Origin: Symsagittifera roscoffensis
Lineage: Eukaryota > Xenacoelomorpha > Acoela > Convolutidae
Direction: 5' to 3'
Length of the DNA stretch: 64,000 nt
NCBI RefSeq assembly: GCF_963678635.1
Contig: NC_087068.1
Coordinates: forward strand, 23,438,697-23,502,696
Shown here: positions 36,201 through 56,830 of the stretch, in pieces
Numbering within the stretch: the stretch's first letter is position 1
Layout: the number at the start of each line of letters is the position of its first letter
Translations under genes and position numbers: made by a program
Notes under the pieces: model-generated
Told to the model about the DNA's origin: nothing
The model's database searches: none
Seen by the model: only the letters and a program-made list of their open reading frames with translations

Positions 36201-39200
36201 GTTGCTTAGTAAGCCGGAACATACTTTTTTTATCCTGTAAACGTTTTGTCTAGCAGTGATCATTGAATAAATTCAAGTTGAATTTTTATTCTAAACATTT
36301 GGTCTAAAAGATATCTTTGGCGGTGTTGAAAAAGGTCCCGCATTCGAATCTAGCCAAGACTTTTTACACTTCGGCCTTCTGTTTCTCTGCTTACTTTTTG
36401 TCAGTTCAGTTGGCACAGCACGGATTTTCTTATGATATATATTTTTTTGTAATGGAAAATGCTTCAGTTGCGTTCCTATAATGGTGCAGGCAATTGACTT
36501 TTTACGAAAAAGGTTAATTTTGAAAAGTAAAGTTTTTTCAGGTGATTTTTAAAAGGTTTTAAAGTTTTTTTGTTACCTTCCTCCCAGTCACAAGGTTACA
36601 ATTTCAATTTTTCTTTTCTAAATAGTTCAAAACTTTGTTTTCATGATTGAACCGGATATTTCGTCATTACAGTGACTAAAAAAGACATATTCTCTTTTGA
36701 TAAATTTTTATATGGTTCTTTTTTGGCACTCTGAATCAATTGTTTTTGTGATATGGTGACTGAAGATTAGTTGGTTGCTTTAACATGTTATTGTTTCTGT
36801 CGACAAAGTTAGCCATTCGTTAGGTTGCGTGAAGGGTTTTTGCAGACCTGAAGGCGATATGTGGACGATGTTAAATTGAAATAGCCTTTAGTTTTCTTGT
36901 GATTATTTGCGGGAGGGTCTTTGGATGGATTTTAATGAATAGATATCCCAGCAGAGGGAAAATTTTCATCTGAATTTTTGTTGCTCACTAAACCGGAACA
37001 TACTTTTTATCGTGTAAACAACTTGTCTAGCAAAATCACTGATCACTGAATAAATTCAAGTTGTGTTTTCAAGTTTAATTCTACACATGTGGTCTAGAAG
37101 CTATCTTTGGCGGTGCTGACAAAGGTCCCGGGTTCGAATTTTGCAAAAAGTTTTTTTTACTCTTTGGCCTTTTGTTTCTCGCTTATTTTTTTGTCAGTTC
37201 AGTTGACAAAGCTCTTCTTATGATTTATGTTTTTTTGTGATTGAAAATGCAGTAGTTGCGTTCCTATAATGGCGCACGCAATTGATTTTTACTCTTTTTT
37301 TCGAAAATTGGTGATTTGGAAAAATAAAGTTTTTTTTTGATCTGAGGTTTTTGAAATTTTGTTTTGATGATTGAATCGAATATTTCGTCATTACAGTGAG
37401 TAAAAAAGACTTAATCTTTTTCCAATAAATTTTTGTGTCGTACTTTTTTGTCACTCTGAATTAATTTTTTTTTGGTGAAATGGTGACTAAAAGATCAGTT
37501 GTTTGCTTAAACATGTCATGGTTTCTGTCGACAAAGTTATAAAGGCATTAGTTTGGTAGCATGAAGAAGTTTTGCAGAAAACAAGTTGCGCAGACCTGAA
37601 GACGAAGCGTGAACTACGTTAATTTGAAATGGACAAATAGCTTTAAGTTATCTTGTGATTATTTGCAGGCGGGTTTTTTTTATTATTTTGAATAGCATTG
37701 TAATTGCTAAATTTTTTTGCTTGAAGTGTTAGTTTAGCTGCCAGTATCTTAAAGCATGGGTTGTTTTATTTTTGTTATTAAGGGTAAAAGAAGGAATCTT
37801 ATAAAAAAAGCTTGTAATTGCTATTTTGTTTGAAGATTTGGTTTAGCTGCTGGTAACTTAATGCATGAGCTATTTTGTTTTCGTTGGGGCTAAGTCTTTT
37901 TACCAGACCGACCTTTTACCAGACCACAATGCAATAACTCTATTAGTATAAGTTAAAGTTAATGTAAGATTTGAAAAGGAAGCGGCCAGAACAAACAAAA
38001 CTTTGTTGAAAAACCGTGAAAGCATTGTCTTTAACCAGACTAAACGGCGTCATTACATCTGTCAATCAAATTTGTTTATCGAGTCTGGTAAAAGGTCCAT
38101 AATATAATTTTTCTGGTAAAAGGTCGGTCTGGTATAAGGTCGGTCCCCGTTTTCGTTATTAAGTGTAAAAGAACGAAGTGTAAATGTATCTAAATTTATG
38201 AATGCATTTAGATATATATGCAATTCTAGAGTTCAATTCAAGTTCATGTTCTAAAAGTTAGCGAAATTGCGGTCTCTAATCACGAAAGCGGAAATGGCGC
38301 GAAAAAAATAGCGTGAATGGTTTTTAGTTTTAAAAGAAAACTGTTTTAATGTTAAGATTTCCCAGCGGAATTAAAAATTTTCCCATTGATCCAATTTTCT
38401 TAATTTGGGTTAATTTAATCAAAAAAGGTCAATCAATAATTGTTCTTGAAAGTCAAAGAGCTTAAAGCTCTTATATTTAATTCTTTGGAAGTTAAAAAAT
38501 TGTTCAAAAATTTCAAATCAGAGTCTTTTTTTCTTGTTCTTTTACGCTTTTCCAACCTTCTGTTTGCAATGTTTGTTTTACTTTTGCACAAATCAGTTGA
38601 ATATGCTGCACAAATTTTTGCAAGATCTCACCCTTATATTTTTTTGGCAAGATCTCCACCCTTGTTACGTTGACTTTTCTTGTGTTTTTATTAGTTTTTG
38701 GAGCAAAGCAAAGAGTTCTGTTTGTCAAATGTTTTCACGCAAATGCCATTTACAGATTGCTGTGCTACGCGGCTGGATAATGTGAGGATAATTTTTAAAT
38801 AACCGTTAAATAATATCTAGCTTAAAAATCTCCCTTCTGTTATTTGTTGTTTTCTGTGAATGTGGGTCAATTTGTCCCGCGTCTGACTTTGAATTTATTT
38901 TAGGAGCAGGGCCAAGTTTTCGAGCAGGGTTCAAGAAAGTCGAGGAGATGGCGTCCACCTTGGGAATCTCTGACAGTCTGATGCTGTTCTACGATAATGA
39001 TCTAAATGACGAAGTTATCTTTAGTTTCGATAATTCTGACTTCTTATTTGACATCCTGCAATCGCACGGTGTCTCTCAAGACAATTTGTCATGGATTCTG
39101 GACTATGTTTCTAACGTTAATTTGTAAGTTGAATTCTAATATTTTTCCTAAAAATCATAAGGAGACAGTCTTTTAGACCAATTAGTTTAATTCAAGGTCT

Positions 39201-39372
39201 CTTGTCGAGGTTTTCATTGTTTGGTAAGCGCTAGAAAGCATTACCTTCTATAATAGAATTATGGACGCCTTAATTTTGATTGGCCTTGTTTTTTTCTAGA
39301 TCTCTGACTTCGCCTGGACATTTGGAGGATTTGCAAAATGACCATCAAAATACAGCTATTGAGGCTGTTTAA
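33241..39372 (+). CDS. Tudor-domain-like protein, three exons, 442 aa
   Basis: Exons 33241-34276, 38904-39123 and 39300-39372. The joins are GT-AG and keep phase (1, then 2). The first ~120 residues fit an extended Tudor/staphylococcal-nuclease-like fold: VKIVRVQSLQYICGYI, a helix with LAEINKKLHQID, then HVFALYKGNFYRGTIVEKF and a P-D-L-G turn (92-95) where Tudor domains usually have xDYGN. Such domains bind methylated arginine and scaffold piRNA/germ-granule proteins; several cage aromatics seem absent here, so binding is uncertain. The rest (about 130-442) is polar and unrecognised; exon 2 has an acidic LFYDNDLNDEVIFSFDNSDF patch. Two AATAAA signals follow the stop by 16 and 28 nt, supporting the 3' end. 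The start is the first ATG after an acceptor-like tract, so upstream coding exons are possible. Confidence 0.65.
34540..34960 (+). repeat. Dispersed repeat family 1, partial copies in Tudor-like intron 1
   Basis: Two adjacent partial copies begin with CCAACCTAAGTC and CACCCAAGTTGCAAATAAAAGTG, and include GAGAAGTACAGCTTCACCTCT near 34692. A further tail-only piece is at about 35470-35525. See the fullest copy at 61130-61745 for the structure. Confidence 0.55.
36190..37660 (+). repeat. Direct duplication (~780 bp period) carrying a tRNA-like head
   Basis: The block from about 36190 to 36905 is repeated at about 36970-37660 in the same order: AAGCCGGAACATACTTTTT, GTCTAGCA..GATCA.TGAATAAATTC, then GGTCTA.AAG..ATCTTTGGCGGTG, TTCGAAT, GTTGCGTTCCTATAATGG, GTTTCTGTCGACAAAGTTA and TTGTGATTATTTGC. 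Each copy includes a tRNA-like head with a B-box (about 36341-36350 and 37131-37140, GGTTCGAATT in the second). The two copies differ by many substitutions and indels, so the duplication is old or the copies inserted independently. Confidence 0.7.
37886..38148. mobile_element. MITE-1, 263 bp, 9-bp target duplication
   Basis: The flanks are identical: GTTTTCGTT at 37877-37885 and 38149-38157. The left end reads GGGGCTAAGTCTTTTTACCA, the right end on the other strand GGGGACCGACCTTATACCAG. Within both termini the word CTTTTACCAGACC is repeated two to three times. No coding capacity. A 9-bp duplication with GG ends recalls Mutator- or Merlin-type transposons, but no transposase is here to decide. 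It lies in intron 1 of the Tudor-like gene. Confidence 0.7.
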
Positions 39373-39388
39373 TTAACAGAAATACTGC

Positions 39389-39406
39389 AATAAATTTGGA
39401 AATAAA
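39389..39406 (+). promoter_or_regulatory. Two AATAAA polyadenylation signals of the Tudor-like gene
   Basis: AATAAA at 39389-39394 and 39401-39406, just after the stop codon at 39370-39372. Confidence 0.55.
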
Positions 39407-41029
39407 CTATAGTTTTAGTCATCAGTTTTTCTTTCTCTTATTACTTGCTTAAAATTTGTTGAAGTAAATTTTTTCTCTGAAATTTGATTGACGCTTGTCT
39501 GTAATTTTTTGATTTGATTTGTGCTCATCAGCTTAATTCTCTTCGAAGTTCATTTTTTTTGCAGCCAATACAAACCAATTTTATTGGAACCAATTTTATT
39601 GCCGTACAAAATAAAATAATCTTTTCTGCCTGTAGATTTTTCTGCTCTAAGTTTCTGAATTTTTTAGACCTATAGATGAACTCTTATCTGACTCAGTATT
39701 TACATTTTTTCAAGCAAACACTTGCGCAAGTATTACGATTTTCATTTTCCCAACCAATGAAAGAATTATCTAAATTCAGACGACCAAAAAATTGTTCGGA
39801 TTTGAAGGCAGAAAAGAGCATATTCCAATCCTCAAATTTCATATCAGAAACTAGATAGTTTTCTTGGAGTCTCTTTATTGAATGATCGGTAGTTCGGATT
39901 GATTGTGAGCGGTTTTTAATATTGACTGGTATCATTTTTGTGGTGCTCTGTTAAAAATGCTTCAAAAATTTCATACATATATTAGAAATTCAAGATTTCT
40001 CATTATTTGATAGTATTTTGTTCTTTCCTGCTTTAGATCTTCCAATTCTCATTTTGAATAGTTATTCTTGTTTCATCAATATAGTTAACCTACACCTGTT
40101 TTTTTTACTTGTGCGAATGTGAAGTTCCTCTCGTGTTGTGGCTTACGTTCGCAAGAAATCGACTCTCGTAGCTAGTAGTAGATGTTTTGAAGCGGAGTAG
40201 GGATTTCATCGTGGTTTTGAGACTTAAACTACCCAAATTGCGCGTCTAAGAAGATTAAATTAAGAACTTGTTTACCCTTGCGAGAAACAAGGTTATTGCA
40301 ATCGGGTACTAGACCTTTTTTCCCGTAAGCAACTTTCTTCACAGAATGGACAAAATGAAATGGAAGTCATGTCAATAGCACCTTGGCTAGTGTAGTGCGT
40401 AGTATTTGCATATTAGGAATGGAATTTGGGTTCCTGTTAAGAGTTTTTTTTAGAATATTTTCTTCTGTGTCAAACTTTTTCGGTCGAATTTCAGCGCTGG
40501 AAGAGGTCGTCTTTGATTTATTCGGCTTGTTTTCCGAATTGTTCTTTTCGATTAATTTTTTTTGCTGTTAGCTGGGAGTGATTCATTTTTAATATGAATT
40601 TTTTGAAAAGTTTAAATCAACCTTAACACTTTTCAACATTTTTTTTTCTTAGTTGAAGTAACAAAATTGATTCAAAATTTTGTTCTTGATTGTTTGATCG
40701 GTTGTATTTATCGCATTCTTCGTGGTGCAGATAAAATACCTCATTAGTTTTTGCATAGTTTTCAAGTTTTTTTTGACATTTGATTTTTAATTTTTTTCTC
40801 GTCGGATTTGTACCTTTGAACACGAATCAATTCTGAAGTCCTATCAAATCAGAATTAGAATTAAATGAACTCAAAGTTTTTGGTATTTTTGTTCAAAGTT
40901 GCTTGGCGCATTTGTTGTTCTACTGTCTGCTACTTTTCCTGATTGACTTTTAGTTTTCCTTTTTTTTAAGTGTTAATGTGTTTAAATTGTAACAAAATCT
41001 TGACAAAACAACTAAAGCAGTTATGCGCC
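39407..41029. other. Intergenic region downstream of Tudor-like gene
   Basis: No gene recognised. A diverged copy of dispersed repeat family 3 lies at about 40265-40570. The rest is AT-rich sequence without visible structure. Confidence 0.55.
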
Positions 41030-42950
41030 ATATTAGAAATTTTAAGAATAGCAAAATTACCATCTCAAGGCTAATATATAGTAAGTCATCGAAGAATCAT
41101 AAAAAGTTAAGACCTATCCCGTGATCAAACTTTCCCATTCCATTACTATCTCGGACCATTTGGCTTTATTTTCTGGCACAAATTACAACCATCTCTATCA
41201 TTACAGCCATAAAACCACAAATATCATGCATAATTCTTTTCTTCAAACCAGGTATTGATCTGGAGAAATCACAAAGCTTCCGCCTGATTGCACTAATATC
41301 ATCAAATTAGTAGAAAAACTATTCTTATCTGAGCAACACTGAGAGATACATTTATCAGACAATTAATACGGCTTTTTGAAAGCTTGATCGACGGTGACTG
41401 CACTTAATTGTTATAATCATGATCATGCGGAAAATAAAATCATTAAAACTACGCCAAAGAACCCTTTTGGTAGCAGTGGATCTCACAACAGCCTTCGACA
41501 CATAGCAAATCACAGCGTCCTTTTTGATGAAATAAATAACTCAGACAGTACAAATTTTACCAAGCGTTGGCTCTTATCCTATCTATAAAGCTTTATTCAT
41601 TTTGCAAGTAGAGGCACAAAATCTAGCATTAGAAAAGTTAAACACAAGAAAAAAGTGTAGGCGAGAGAAAAGTTGTTCTCTCGCCTACACATATGAACCT
41701 ATATCTGAGTCCAGGCCTGAGCCATAGGAAATTGTTAAGCTAATTATTTATGCTGATCACTTAACAATTCGAATTTGGGCCCACAATTAATTGAGTTTGG
41801 CCTACCAATGAACTTAACCAAACTCAAAAAACGACTTACTGAAAACCTGGCAGTTTTTTTTACTTGAAGACAAAATACATGGCAATTCTTTTTACTTCTT
41901 GGTATGCCGAAGTAAATTTCGAAACCAAATCGGTATTGGAGGGTGCCGAGTGAAAACAGCAAAAAAACTCAAAACCGATAGCATGTTCTTATTTGGAACC
42001 AATGCACTCAATTTTTTGCGCACGAATTTAGGCTAGAGAAACCATCTCAAAGTATGAGATAGGGATAAAGCATTCAGTCGTAGCGTGATGAACTACGCCG
42101 CAACCCCCTAAACTCCAAGTTTAAGCAACACCAACTGGTCAAAAACTGTCAAACAAAACAACTTTTAGAACTATAAATGGCTATGTTATAATAACGAGCA
42201 TAGATCATTTACACAATGAAATTAAATTTCCGAGTGCAAAATAAAACGCTTGTCTATTAGTTTTTTCTCGGAAGCCATCTTCCGAAGCGTGCTGACTTTT
42301 TAAACATTAAAATCAAACAGCAGAATCATACTGAAAACAATACGGAAGAGGGAAAAATAAGAACAAGAAGATTACGAGCTGATTCTGTTCTTTTATTTGA
42401 TCAATGCAAAATAGGCCTCACACATCTGTTTTCTTCAAATCAGTTGTGAGGCTAGATACGCACTTGCACAGCCGTGCTCCGGATACTCACCCATCTTGAA
42501 TAGCTACCTAAACAGGATTGACCCAAAATTAGCTAATACTTGCCTTGTTTGCAATCTAGGGGCGAATGATGCTCATCATTCATTCAACTGTCTAGGCAGA
42601 CTGACAGATCTCAGTATCCTCAGGCTATGAGCCAATTCCCTTAATGCAGCTTAAAACATTCAGCTCGCATAGCCTGAATGAGTAGGAGATCTGAACTCCC
42701 TTGATAAGATTGATTAGCTTGACGTAGATTGCTGACCTCACAACTGCACAACAAAACTAGATATCAATTCAGACTAGTCCAGTGTTAAAACGACGTCCAA
42801 GTAACCCGCGCTAGTGAGGGCCTATCCCATCAGGGGCCAATAACCTTGGACCATGGAGGAGACCAATTTTTCTCCGTTAATCGAAATAAACGAACCCAAT
42901 GTCGACAAGAGTCAACGAGGCATCAGCAATAACAACAACATAAAATCAGT
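41030..42950 (+). mobile_element. Jockey-like LINE relic (RT to C-terminus)
   Basis: Heavily mutated plus-strand coding remnant, distinct from LINE-A and LINE-B. Readable pieces in order: FFKPGIDLEKSQSFRLIALI (RT fingers, about 41244), YGFLKA.STVTALNCYNHDH (about 41370-41415), NNSDSTNFTKRWLLSYL (41540-41585), VKLIIYADHLTI (about 41735-41770, the YADD-type active site with the last Asp changed), MAILFTSWYAEVNFE (about 41880), and near 42480-42600 CSGYSPILNSYLNRIDPKL followed by CLVCNLGANDAHHSFNC. The last two are the C-terminal LRSGHS..LNSYL and CPxC..HLFxC blocks of Jockey elements. It is dead: stops and frameshifts throughout. Confidence 0.72.
41655..41690. repeat. Perfect 15-bp hairpin with 6-nt loop
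   Basis: GTGTAGGCGAGAGAA, loop AAGTTG, then the exact complement. It is much more GC-rich and exact than the decayed LINE sequence around it, and it sits where the RT domain's GVPQG block would be expected. Confidence 0.8.
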
Positions 42951-43924
42951 CACTTTTCTAATGTTAATGACCAATTCCCAGTTTTTATATGTTAATCAAA
43001 GGTTTGAACTGAATGATCGGCTTTTTGATTGTTAAAATTCAGTTGCTCTGTTTTCCAATGTTTCTGAACGAAGTGATCTGTTTTCTCGTCCTTCAGTTGT
43101 GCCTCCATGATTTGTGTCACTTTATTTTTTATCTTGAAATTCTAGGAGCTATGTTGACTTGAGTTCAATAGAAACTTTTTCTATCCGGCAAGCAAAAACT
43201 GCTTTTTTTAAATATAAATAGTTTAAGAAAACTACTAAGAAAAATGTAATCCACCGATGATTTTTCAAGTTGCATTCGTTTTTACCACAATGGCGATCAT
43301 GAACATTCAAGTAGTTAAGGCGAATTTAACTTAATTTTTTTTCAATGTGTCATCGCCTCTCCTCCAGTTCTTAATATCCTGATAACTTTTTATTTTATGA
43401 CTGTTTGTCATGTTCATTTAACCATGTTTGTCTCAGGCAATTAATATCAGCTTGTGACACAAGGGTATTTAACAGTGCTAACAATTCATCATGGTGTTTA
43501 CGTTACGATCCTACTTTCAAATGGAATTTTTTAAACAACTTATGAAAATGAATTGAGGTTTTGGCTACGGAATTGTTTTGTTAATGGTTGCTATTGTTTT
43601 CCGAAGCAGATTTCGTTCATCGAGTTTTGCAGATTCATTCCTCCTTCGTAGAGTCCTCTTACACAAGGCGTTGACTATCAAGTCTTTTCATTTTGCTCTC
43701 ACGAAAAAAATTAAATCCATTCGTTCGCAGGTGGAGAGGGAGCACTGGCTTAAGACAGATAGTTTTCCTGATTTGCTCAAGTTTGAATAATTTGAAGTGT
43801 TTCTGCGAGAGTTTTGTTTTCCATTTATCTCGGAGAGAAAGATTGCAAGTTTTTTTTTTGAGAATTATTGATAAAGGTCACGAAGCGACCAGTATGCGCT
43901 GTGTCCTATTTCCTAGCTTGACAC

Positions 43925-44200
43925 CTACTGTTTGTGATTTAGAGGGCGGGGGGGGGGGGGTTGCGGACGATTCGTCACCAACTAAAGGTTCCTCCATTCG
44001 GTATTTTTGTGACATCTATTTTCGGCCGATCAACCCTAAAATCTTTCTTAAGACGCCTTCATCCTCCAGTATGTACTAACTTTGAGGGAGAGCGCGCGCC
44101 GAAAAGAAAAAGTTTCCAAAAATGCCTTGAAACGACATTTTTGACCTTTTTTTTCAAAAACTTGCTTTCAGCGCAGACAATTCTTGACACGCCCCCTGTT
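43925..44200 (+). repeat. G-run dispersed repeat, decayed copy
   Basis: A run of more than ten G (about 43947-43960), followed after ~130 bp by GAGAGCGCGCGCCGAAAA and AAAAATGCCTTGAAACGAC. It resembles the block at 63710-64000 (G-run, GAAAGCGCGCGCCAAAAA, AAAAAGTGCCGAAAACG) and part of the hAT-like MITE at 32076-32379. No clear terminal repeats remain. Confidence 0.55.
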
Positions 44201-44619
44201 TATAGACATAGACTTCGAGTATCGTTTTAAATTATTTCGTCTAGGTCGTTTTTTCAGGAAAGGTTTGAAATCAAAATTTGTCAATTAGATTTTGTATGTA
44301 CACTAACCCACTCAGTTTGAACATCATTCTCTGAAGAGTTTCACAATTCACCAAAATGTGGCTGGAGATAATTTCCAAAATTTTTAGATCATTCTCCTGC
44401 AAATAATAACAAACGATCTAAAATATAACGTTGATGCTTAGATAATTTGCAGTCAGGTTTATCCTGATAAGTTATACACGATTGTTGTACTTTCTCCGAT
44501 TGTTTTTCTATCCACAATTGTACTACTTTTAACTTTAAACTAAAAGTACTTTCTCAATTGCAAAAGAAAGCGTTTTTCACAATGTTTGCTTAGTTCTAAA
44601 TTCTTCTGGATAGCTTTCA

Positions 44620-45125
44620 AAAGTGGATCGTAGTGTGTTACTACGGACAAACTTTTTTCTTCTTTCCATCCTGAGTCACAAATAAAAGTGCCCATTTTGT
44701 GGCTTTTTTGGTGTACTTCCAATCATAGGAAATTTAATAGCATCTGTTGCTGCTTTCTTGGCGACTAGAGTTAGCTTACTTTCGAGCACCCTGGCGTAGA
44801 TGCAAGGACGTGAGACTACTAATCTACAGGTTGGAGATTAAATCCAGAACATTGAGAATTTAATAGCAACTGTAGCTGCTTTATTGGTAGCTAGTGTAAG
44901 TAGTTTTTCTAGTGATTGTATCGCAGATGCGAGGACTCGAGACTCCTTGTCACTACATCGGAAGATCGATTGCCGCCCATAGCAAAAGTTTTATTTTTCA
45001 AGGCTTTTTTTTAAATGATTTAACTTTACCCCTTTTTAGACTACTTTTTAGCGTTTTTCCGCTTGTGTTTGCGAAGTACAGCTTCGCCTCTGTGTTCATG
45101 GAAACTCGTGGCCCTCTCCGGTGAT
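44620..45125 (+). repeat. Dispersed family 1, copy with two tRNA-like heads
   Basis: Begins near TGTGTTACTACGG...CATCCTGAGTCACAAATAAAAGTGCC. Two tRNA-like heads follow: CTGGCGTAGATGCAAGGACG (44791) with a B-box-like GGTTGGAG..AAATCC, and ATCGCAGATGCGAGGACTCG (about 44922). It ends in GCGAAGTACAGCTTCGCCTC near 45076. The twin heads suggest one SINE inserted into or next to another. Confidence 0.6.
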
Positions 45126-45160
45126 GATTCGAGAAAAATACTTAACAAAATATAAACAAG

Positions 45161-45540
45161 ATTAGCCGGTTACTGTGCAAATAGCACAATGTTCCGACTA
45201 TAGTCTTAAAAAATTAATTTATTTTTCAAACTAGGGTAATTTTTTTCTCTGTGGTGTGATAGTAAGATCTGAGCAAAAAAAGAAATGAGGAATATTTGAC
45301 AGTCGTAGTCAAATAGGCCAATTAAAAATCATTTTTAATTTAAGCCACTGATTCGACGTGTAAACAACGGTAGCCGGTTACTGTGTAAATAGCACAGAAT
45401 ATTCCGACCATAGTCTGAAAAAAATATAGTTTTTTTTTGTTTTCATTTTAGGATCGTTTTTTTTCTGTGTGGTGTCATAGTAAGATCTGAACAAAAAATT
45501 AGAAATGAGGTATATTCGAAAATCATAGTCAAATAGATTT
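45161..45540 (+). repeat. Direct duplication, ~209 bp period
   Basis: TAGCCGGTTACTGTG.AAATAGCAC at 45162 recurs at 45371. Both are followed by ATTCCGAC.ATAGTCT, CTGTG.GGTGT.ATAGTAAGATCTGA and GTCAAATAG. Two copies only; function not apparent. Confidence 0.7.
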
Positions 45541-46207
45541 ACTGGAAAACAACTTCTGTACCACTAGATAATCGAAAAAAAAATACAATTTAAGAAATTT
45601 TCCGTGTTTTTTTTTCGAGTTTGAGCTTTTTGATTCCCAAATGGCGCTCAAAGTTTCAAAAACTAACTGAACTCGAGTAAAACTAAGTTTTCACGGCTTA
45701 AATTAAGATTAAGTAAGCTATTGTAAGCCTACAGACCTTATTTTGACAAACCTCATTGGCTCGAAATTAGACCAAAAATCAAAAATATCAAACAGTTTTT
45801 TCTTGACACAGAAAAGTTTCTTAATGGCATTCGAATCACGACTGGTAAAGCTTTAACATGATATATAACTCGACCCATTCCGATGATTATTTGTGGTACC
45901 TGATTTTGCGTGGAAACAAAAAACTAAAACACACCCGAATACAGAGTTCTTCCATATTTTTCAAATGGTCGGAACAACAACCAGAATTTTGATGTCCGGA
46001 TTTTTTTTACTTGATTTTGAAATTGTTTGTTTGGTTTTGCGGTAGCTTTTCTTTTTTTACGAGAAATGAGATAGTTAAAACAAGGTTTAGCTCAAAAAGA
46101 AAAATGATTTGATAGAAGGTGATAAAAGTTGGTAGATGCCATCTGTGCTTCTGAGGCGAACTGCTGAAAGAAATTTTTGTTTCAGATTTGAGCTTTGATT
46201 TTTAACT

Positions 46208-55350
<9,143 letters not shown>

Positions 55351-56504
55351 ACAAAAGTAGTAATAGTGAACTCTTTTTTGGTCGCTATCAACGTATTGAT
55401 CTATCTGAACTTTGATCTTTTGACTTCATAAAAATTCTCCAAAAATGCTATTGATTTTTAAATGATAATTTTGAGTAGCATTTCTGAAATTAAAGCGTTA
55501 AAAATTTGTTAAAAATGAATCGGAATTGCTGCTTTTTACTCTCGCGACTAGCTTTTGTGATGCCGTGGTTTTTGCTGCGTCAATTGATTTGAAAGTGCAA
55601 TACGTGAACTAGGATCGTTTTAACTTATTCTTTGTAATATTTGCTCTTGAGCTTTTGGTGCCCTTGTTTATGCTTGATGAACTATGTTATGTGAAATAAC
55701 TAATTTAAATGTGCAATGCTTCTTTTTTTAGTGAAAAGAAAATCAGGAGACGAGACTTAAATTTAATGTTTTTTTAAATTCTTTGAAAATTTAAACAAAA
55801 CTTTAATAAACCATAATATCTTGTAAGCTGAAAGGATTTGAGCTGTTAGATTTTGAGGCACAGGGTTGCTAATTTGAAATTTTTCTGCTAATTAGTGTTC
55901 AGGTACAGATAGATTGGTAAACAGGAAATCTTAAAATAGTTCTGATCATTACGAAATACGATTTAGCTTGACATGCAAAGTTTCATTCAAATAACATGCA
56001 AAAATACCTTCACAAAGCCCTAACTTAGTAAGATACGTGACAGACCTGCTTAAATATTTAGCAGATATGATAAAATACTAATTAGCTGCTTTATTATCTC
56101 CGCAACGATACTTGATTTTTTCCAACATATGGGATGAAATCAGTTGATGACAACAAAAACTGATTTTAGATGGAGAAATTGGACACTACATACATGCAAG
56201 AAAGTACGATGCGAGATAATTTTGCTACAAATCAAATGACAACAAAACTACAAATGGATATCAAAAATTCCAATAAGTGTACAAAATAGAACCTAATTTT
56301 TTTTAAGGTAATGAGACTTTTTTTTAGCAGTTTCAAGCTTTAATTTTTTGCTAGATTGTTCAATTTTTTTTATTGAGAATCGAAGAACGTAGTTAAGCCT
56401 CTTATATAGAACGTGATCATTTCTGTCTTTGAAATTATAAACGCTCAAATTTGGTTTTCGCTGCTTATCTTCTGATTTTAACGGTTGAGTTCACTGCATC
56501 TTAA
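55351..56504. other. MCM5 3' flank
   Basis: No gene recognised. Possible polyadenylation signals: ATTAAA at 55489-55494 and AATAAA at 55805-55810. The remainder is AT-rich and featureless. Confidence 0.5.
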
Positions 56505-56830
56505 TTGTTTGAAGGAAGGCAAACTCCACTATCAAACAGCAAAAATTTAAAGATCACGGAAAACGTGATCGATTTCTTGTTCCGAAAGTGGACTTTAATT
56601 TTCAGACACAAAAAGTTATCGCCAAAAAGTTATGGTACAAAAAGTTCTAGCACAAAAATCATGACACAAAAAGTAAGGTGCCCTGGGAATAGTCAAATGT
56701 TTGATTTACTGACCATTTTTGAAACTTTTCTCAAAAACACTCTCAAAGATGAGATTTTGACTTGATAGGAGAAAATTGGCTTTGTGAAGCTCCTCTCCTT
56801 TAGCGGCCGATCCCAAATTCAAAGAGCTTA
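56505..56830 (+). repeat. Dispersed repeat pieces, including one satellite-like monomer
   Basis: 56510-56600 matches 62350-62430 (GGAAGGCAAACTCCACTATC, AACGTGATCGA). 56690-56830 matches the monomer at 58263-58410 (AATAGTCAAAT.TTTGATTTA, TTTGAAACTTTTCTCAAAAA, TTTAGCGGCCGATCCCAAAT). Confidence 0.6.
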
